Positions 59,784 through 64,000 of a DNA stretch of 64,000 nt are shown piece after piece. Location: NCBI GenBank assembly GCA_013306675.1, contig JABLUY010000004.1:62001-126000 (forward strand), given 5' to 3'. Position 1 is the first letter of the stretch. Every line of letters starts with the position of its first letter. The notes below the pieces were generated by a model that saw nothing but the letters and a program-made list of their open reading frames with translations, ran no database searches and was not told the origin of the DNA. Source of the stretch: Thraustochytrium sp. TN22. Its lineage: Eukaryota; Sar; Bigyra; Thraustochytrida; Thraustochytriidae. The position numbers and the translations under genes were made by a program.

Positions 59784-61251
59784 CAAGGCGCTGAGCTTGA
59801 CCCTATGCCAACTGTTCCAGCCCACGACGTCTCAAGTACTCGCGCTCCATGCCGCGCAAGCGAACCGCTCCCGCGCCGATGCATTGTTTTGTTTTGTTTC
59901 TTTGTGTTGTTGCCTTTGATCCTGGTGCTCGTGCGAGCCAGCGCTGCTCGTTAACGACTGTGCTCGAATCCGCGAGCCTCAATCGCACGTTGTTCCTGTG
60001 CTCGCCGCCAATGTCATGCGCGGCCGCCGCCGCCGCCGCCGCCGCCGCCGTCGGGTTGCATGCGAAGAGATCGGCGGCCATTAACACCGTGTGCGCGACT
60101 CCCGCGAGATTCTGCTCAAGCCCATGCGGTGTATTTCTCCAGCGGCACATCGCGCGCCGAGTCCACCGGGGCTTGTCGCCAGACTTCTCGCCAAAGCCAG
60201 CTCTCTTTCCGTTTTCCGCAGAGGAACTCTCTCTTCAGAACGGTGGACCCGAGTTCGTACGCGACTCGCCTTCTCAAGAAGATCTGCTCCTTCGCGTTCC
60301 GATGGGCCCTTCGCGAGAAGAGGACCGTGTGTTTCAAGCTTTCCACCCGCACCAGGCCGGGAGAGCTTGAGTGCTGCAGCCCTGCGGTCATTCTGCGCCT
60401 GCGATCGCGTTCCCGAGTCCAAGTCATGGCTCTGGCTGCTGGCTGCTGTAAGATGCGTGCAGGGGCTTCTCCACTTGCTTCTTCAGAAGGCGACAAGGTT
60501 GCTCTCTAACTAGTCGGCGCGGATGAGCATCTGCCCGTGCGCGCACGTGCGTGCTTGTTGCTGCTCCGCACACACGCAGTGATGCGCATGGGATCGGCGA
60601 CCAGCCCAGATTCCCGCCTTCCGCGAGGCACGAAATCTGCCTGCCACCTTCCCACCCTCTTGCCGCGCCAGCCAATCTCGCGCGCCCCTCGCAGGCCCCT
60701 CCTCTATCTGCGCTAAAACTTGTCCCATTGGCCCCTCCGCGCGGGCCCGGCCACCTCCTCGCGACCCAGCCAGCGATCAGCTCCACCCAGCCAGGCTCCT
60801 CAGGCTCACGGGAGCGGCGCGAGCTCGTCGCGGGCGCCCCGCCAGCCGCGGCCCGCGCCGCCCCGCGCCGCCCCGCGCCGCTCCGCGCCGCTCGTTCTCC
60901 GCCGCGAGGCTCCCGCCGCGCTCCCGCGGCGCTCCCGCGGGCTCCCGCGGCACGCGCTGCGCGAGAGAACGCTTCCGCGCGCAAGCAGGCGCGCGGCCGG
61001 CGGAACGGCGGAACGGCGCGCGCAGTCCCGCGAGACTCGCCCGTCTCCGCAGACTCGGACACGGCCTGCGCCGGCGCGCGACGCAACGCGACGCTGCGCT
61101 GCGCTGCGTGCGCTGGCAGAACGCAAACGACCCGGCGAGCACGCCCAGGCCAAGGCAGCACCGCCTGCGCTCGCCGCGCCGCGCTCGCTGCGGTACGCTC
61201 GCGGCGGTGCGCTCGGCTGCGCGTAGCGGCACGCCCCCGCAGGAGGCGACC
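59784..61251. other. Intergenic region
   Basis: 1.47 kb without a supported gene. (GCC)n at about 60020-60048 follows a TTTTGTTTTGTTTC tract at about 59886-59900. A GC-rich (CGCGCCGC)n tract at about 60850-60890 and a Gly-Ser-like tract at about 60915-60960 precede the next gene, again the pattern of GC repeats before start codons. Confidence 0.5.
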
Positions 61252-62499
61252 ATGGGCGACGAGCGGGAGGCGGAGGTCACGGTGGTGGACGAGCGCTTCC
61301 AGTGGGTGATGAAGCTGGACCTCGACGCGGACGACGTGTCGTCCATCGCGTCGAGCGACGAGGACCCCGGCGCGGGCGCGGAGACGCCGAGCCACGAACG
61401 AGACATGGAGGTCAAGGTGGAGCCGGGCGAAGGCGCCGTGGGCGAGGTGAAGAAGGAGCCGCGGGCCGGGGAGAGCGACGAGGAGTACTCGCCTGAGGAG
61501 GAAATAGAGAAGAAGACGAGGAAGGCGAGGACGAAGAAGCAGCAGCTCAAGAAGAAGAAGAAGAAGAACATGGGGAGGAAGAAGTCGAGCGTGGCGCACA
61601 GGGTGAAGCGTGAGCCGGCGGGGCAGACCGGGGTCAAGACCGAAGTCGCGCCGCTACAGGCACCCGTGCGGGTCTCCGGCACCGGGGAGTCGAGCGAGCT
61701 GCGCGTGGTCCAGCAGCCGCCGATGCTCCTCTGCAAGGAGCTGCGGAGGCTGGCGGACTGCGTGGTTGTGCTGGAGATCGCGCAGCCGAGCGCGGTGGCG
61801 AATCTGAGGATCGAGGTCGTCGACCTCAAGTCCAACCAGGTGGCCCAAACTTTCGTGCCCCATGTTTCGTCGGTGGCGAGAAACATTGCGCTGGAGTGCC
61901 CGGAGCTGCAGCAGAGCCCCGGACATCCGCCGGTGTTCAAGGAGTTCGGCCTGCAGCAGCATGCTCGGCTCCAGACCCTGATGCTGCTGCGTCTGACGGC
62001 GAACCGGCACCGCGGCGTGGGCCAGTACATGATCCGCGCGAGCTGCGGCGTCGGCGGTGAAACGAGCACGTGGAGCTTTCGCATTGCATCCAAGAAGAAC
62101 AACAAGTACGCGCACGAACAAGTGGACACGCGCGCCATCGAGGAGAAGTACGCTAGGCGCGTCGCGGAACTTGCAGAGAGCTTCCGCAACTCGAGCAGTA
62201 CGGAAGCGAAGCTCTTCGATCCGACCATGACGTCTTCCCTGCTGGACAAGAACCCGCAGGTGTCGCGCGGGGCGAAGCGACGGAATCTGGGCACGAACAC
62301 GGTCAGCAATGTGCCGCGGTGCGCGAGTCCGTCTCAGGAGAGCGTGTCCTCGGACGCGACCGAGACCGAGCCAGAGAGTCCGCGCGCCCTGGTCGCCTCA
62401 CTCTCGGCCATTTTGTCGTCCGCGACCCGTGCGGGCCAGATCGAGGATGCACTTGAGGTGGTTGCGCGGCTCCGTGAAGCGCTGACGACGTCGGGCTGA
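61252..62499 (+). CDS. Lys-rich nuclear-type protein with four SUMO-consensus sites
   Basis: 415 residues from MGDEREAEVTVVDERFQWVMKLD (ATG 61252). This start begins acidic, structured sequence, whereas the frame upstream is Arg/Pro low complexity. Four psi-K-x-E motifs lie in the N-terminal 130 residues: VKVE (about 54), VKKE (about 66), VKRE (about 119) and VKTE (about 127). A bipartite Lys-rich NLS-like stretch lies between them (KKTRKARTKKQQLKKKKKK, about 87-105). Residues about 155-290 form a beta-rich domain (LADCVVVLEIAQPSAVANLRIEVVDL, LMLLRLTANRHRGVGQYMIRASCGV, STWSFRIASKKNNKY). The C-terminus is Ser/Thr-rich with a final helix (IEDALEVVARLREALTT). Not recognised. A sumoylated nuclear regulator is inference from motifs. 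Convergent to La. Confidence 0.7.
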   Translation: MGDEREAEVTVVDERFQWVMKLDLDADDVSSIASSDEDPGAGAETPSHERDMEVKVEPGEGAVGEVKKEPRAGESDEEYSPEEEIEKKTRKARTKKQQLKKKKKKNMGRKKSSVAHRVKREPAGQTGVKTEVAPLQAPVRVSGTGESSELRVVQQPPMLLCKELRRLADCVVVLEIAQPSAVANLRIEVVDLKSNQVAQTFVPHVSSVARNIALECPELQQSPGHPPVFKEFGLQQHARLQTLMLLRLTANRHRGVGQYMIRASCGVGGETSTWSFRIASKKNNKYAHEQVDTRAIEEKYARRVAELAESFRNSSSTEAKLFDPTMTSSLLDKNPQVSRGAKRRNLGTNTVSNVPRCASPSQESVSSDATETEPESPRALVASLSAILSSATRAGQIEDALEVVARLREALTTSG

Positions 62500-62618
62500 G
62501 CCGGGCGAGCCCTATACTGTACAAGTATCATGGCTGGAGTAGCGAAGCAGGACAGCCATCATGAACGCAAAATCAAATCAGAATTTCCACGTCTCTCATC
62601 CTTCCTCTGTCTGTTTCG

Positions 62619-64000
62619 TCACCTGGTCTCTACTCGCGGCGCTGGCGCTTGTGCGCGCCGCCGCCGCCGCCGCGGCCGCCGCGACCGCCGCCGCGCCGCC
62701 GCGCCACCGCGGCCGCCACCGCGGCCGCCGCCGCGGCCGCCGCCGCGGCCGCCGCCGCGACCGCCGCGGAAGCCGCCACGGCCACCGCGGCCGTGACCGT
62801 GGCTGGCCCGGTCCTGGCGGCGCTTCTCGTCGACCTTGTCCCAGTGGGCCTTGTGGGCTTCCTCGTCGAGAAAGGCGACGGAAGAGGGCTTCTGACCGCC
62901 AAAAGCATCGGCCTCGGCGGCCTGGAGGCGGCCCAGGATGATGTTGGCCGCATCCTCGTCCTTGACCTCGACGAGGGCATCCGGCTCGCCACGCTGGTAA
63001 TGAATCCAGGTCTGACGGTTGGCACTGTCGCCGGCGACGCAAATGGCCTTGATCTGGTCGCGGTCACAGTCGGCGCCGAGACCCTCAATCTTGATGACAG
63101 GGCCGCGCTTGGTGGGCTTGAAATCGTCAGTCTTCTCGGCAGCGGCGTCGCCGTCCTCGTCACCGTCCTCGTCGCGCTTGCGCTTGAGGCGCTCCTGCTC
63201 CAGTTTGATCCATTCGTTGAGGCGCGTGACCTGCGTGAGCGGCTTGCCGCGGAAGACAAAGTCGGCGCTGCGCTCCACGGCGGCGGCGGCGGCCGCCTCG
63301 TCCGCGAGCTCCACGAAGACAGAGCCGGAGAAGGTGGCGCCCGTCTTGCGCATCTGCAGGTACACAACGCTATCCTCGGGCAGCACGGACTTGAAGACCT
63401 TCATGCACTCGTCGAGCTTGGCGTCGGCGGCGAAGCCGTCGGCGAAGATGCTGCGCAGGCGCACCCGCTCCGTCTCGTCGACGGGCGGCTTGTACTCGGT
63501 CTTGCGGCGCACCTCCGTGGCGTCCTCGTTCAGCTCGAGCGTCTCGCTCGCCTTGAGCGCCTCGGCCATTTGCGCCGTGGACTGCGTCACAGCCTTGACG
63601 CGGTTGAACCGCCCAAAGGCCGCCAGCGGCACCCAGCCCTCGGCCTTGGCCTGGATGAGATCCAGCATGAACTCATCCCGCCGCAGGTTCGCGTCCGAGA
63701 AGTAGAACTCAATCTGCCGCCGCACGCGGCCCTGATCCTCCTCCGACAGCGCCTCCTCCTCCTTGGCCTCCTCCTTGACCTCCTGCTTGGCCTCCTCCTT
63801 GACCTCCTGCTTGGCCTCCTCCTTGACCTCCTGCTTGGCCTCCTCCTTGACCTCCTGCTTGGCCTCCTCCTTGACCTCCTGCTTGACCTCCTCCTTGACC
63901 TCCTGCTTGGCCTCCTCCTTGACCTCCTGCTTGGCCTCCTCCTTGACCTCTGCGGGCTCGGCTGCCTCTGCGGGCTCGGCGGGCGCCTTCTCCTGCGCCT
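62619..64000 (-). CDS. SSB: La-type RNA-binding protein (La/SSB), 5' end outside the window
   Basis: The frame is open from the right edge to the stop at 62619 (about 460 residues visible). The N-terminal visible part is an acidic repeat of K-E-E-A-K-Q-E-V octads (about 63770-63960). Then come the La motif (RRQIEFYFSDANLRRDEFMLDLIQ), RRM1 (DSVVYLQMRKTGATFSGSVFVELADEAAAAAAV), a Lys-rich linker, and an xRRM-like second RRM (GPVIKIEGLGADCDRDQIKAIC...DALVEVKDEDAANIIL). A C-terminal R-G-G tract (GRGGRGGFRGGRGGGRGG) ends basic. La binds 3'-UUU-OH ends of RNA polymerase III transcripts and protects or folds them. The La motif plus both RRMs supports a genuine La rather than a LARP. The N-terminal octads and R-G-G tail are unusual for La. 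Confidence 0.9.
   Translation of the reverse strand, partial: AQEKAPAEPAEAAEPAEVKEEAKQEVKEEAKQEVKEEVKQEVKEEAKQEVKEEAKQEVKEEAKQEVKEEAKQEVKEEAKEEEALSEEDQGRVRRQIEFYFSDANLRRDEFMLDLIQAKAEGWVPLAAFGRFNRVKAVTQSTAQMAEALKASETLELNEDATEVRRKTEYKPPVDETERVRLRSIFADGFAADAKLDECMKVFKSVLPEDSVVYLQMRKTGATFSGSVFVELADEAAAAAAVERSADFVFRGKPLTQVTRLNEWIKLEQERLKRKRDEDGDEDGDAAAEKTDDFKPTKRGPVIKIEGLGADCDRDQIKAICVAGDSANRQTWIHYQRGEPDALVEVKDEDAANIILGRLQAAEADAFGGQKPSSVAFLDEEAHKAHWDKVDEKRRQDRASHGHGRGGRGGFRGGRGGGRGGGRGGGRGGGRGGAAARRRSRRPRRRRRRAQAPAPRVETR
63770..63960 (-). repeat. 24-base coding minisatellite in the La gene
   Basis: About eight copies of a 24-base unit (GACCTCCTGCTTGGCCTCCT plus CCTT on the plus strand), coding K-E-E-A-K-Q-E-V octads with one A-to-V variant. 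Units are nearly identical, so recent copy-number change is likely. Confidence 0.9.

Noticed and set aside
59849-60513. Several ORFs of 110-170 codons between the Q-rich and Lys-rich genes
   Set aside because: All frames and strands are open through GC-rich sequence; no conserved motif, and no frame stands out.
63770-63960. CRISPR-like array at the right edge
   Set aside because: Units are contiguous without spacers and code in frame with La; it is a coding minisatellite.

Overview
This is a GC-rich nuclear segment from a flagellated protist. The eukaryotic genes are unmistakable: IFT172 (intraflagellar transport), MSH6, a mitochondrial elongation factor G, the spliceosomal USP39/Sad1 protein, the La RNA-binding protein and a Pumilio-type protein. 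Most genes are intron-free or have one short GT-AG intron. Two leucine-rich-repeat (LRR) genes are the exception, with 20 exons each. The compact genes, the high GC with very long antisense shadow ORFs, the motile-cilium gene and the P-T-E-A-P linker before a hydrophobic C-terminus would fit a stramenopile such as a labyrinthulomycete (thraustochytrid-like). That placement is inference and was not tested against any database.

Layout. 1-2276 (-): TIR-NACHT-WD40 receptor of NLR type, running off the left edge. 2354-4010: a degenerate piggyBac-like DNA transposon with 11-bp inverted ends. 4013-6034 (-): a nuclease-like plus kinase-like protein resembling Crinkler (CRN/RHS-type) effectors. 6248-7408 (-): a four-TM protein with one in-frame UAG. 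7999-10269 (+): mitochondrial EF-G. 11194-13479 (+): a host gene built from a piggyBac transposase that has lost a catalytic Asp. 14003-17471 (-): a WD40 protein with an NLR-like helical region. 18163-20826 (+): an RI-type LRR protein. 20961-22046 (-): cinnamyl-alcohol-dehydrogenase-like enzyme. 23207-27271 (-): MSH6.

27959-39406 is a tandem segmental duplication of about 5.6-5.9 kb. Each unit carries a secreted, probably GPI-anchored LRR gene (28077-32324 and 33645-37879) with identical 20-exon structure. The junction preserves the last 14 codons and stop of USP39, whose intact copy is at 39363-40979. This fixes how the duplication happened.

The right part holds a crotonase (42426-43256), a PUF protein (43737-46124), a LarE-like sulfur-transfer enzyme (46657-47717, one intron), IFT172 (48354-53812, with one apparent frameshift in an A-tract), an ankyrin-repeat protein (54650-55342), a Q-rich nuclear protein (56739-59783), a lysine-rich nuclear protein with four SUMO-consensus sites (61252-62499), and La (62619 to the right edge, 5' end missing). 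Several genes have short tandem duplications at or just past their stop codons.

The left 6 kb is the best candidate for something new. A CRN-like REase-kinase gene and a TIR-NACHT-WD40 receptor lie head-to-tail on one strand, separated only by a decayed transposon. A second WD40 protein with NLR-like architecture lies 12 kb away. This looks like a protist innate-immunity or self/non-self locus.
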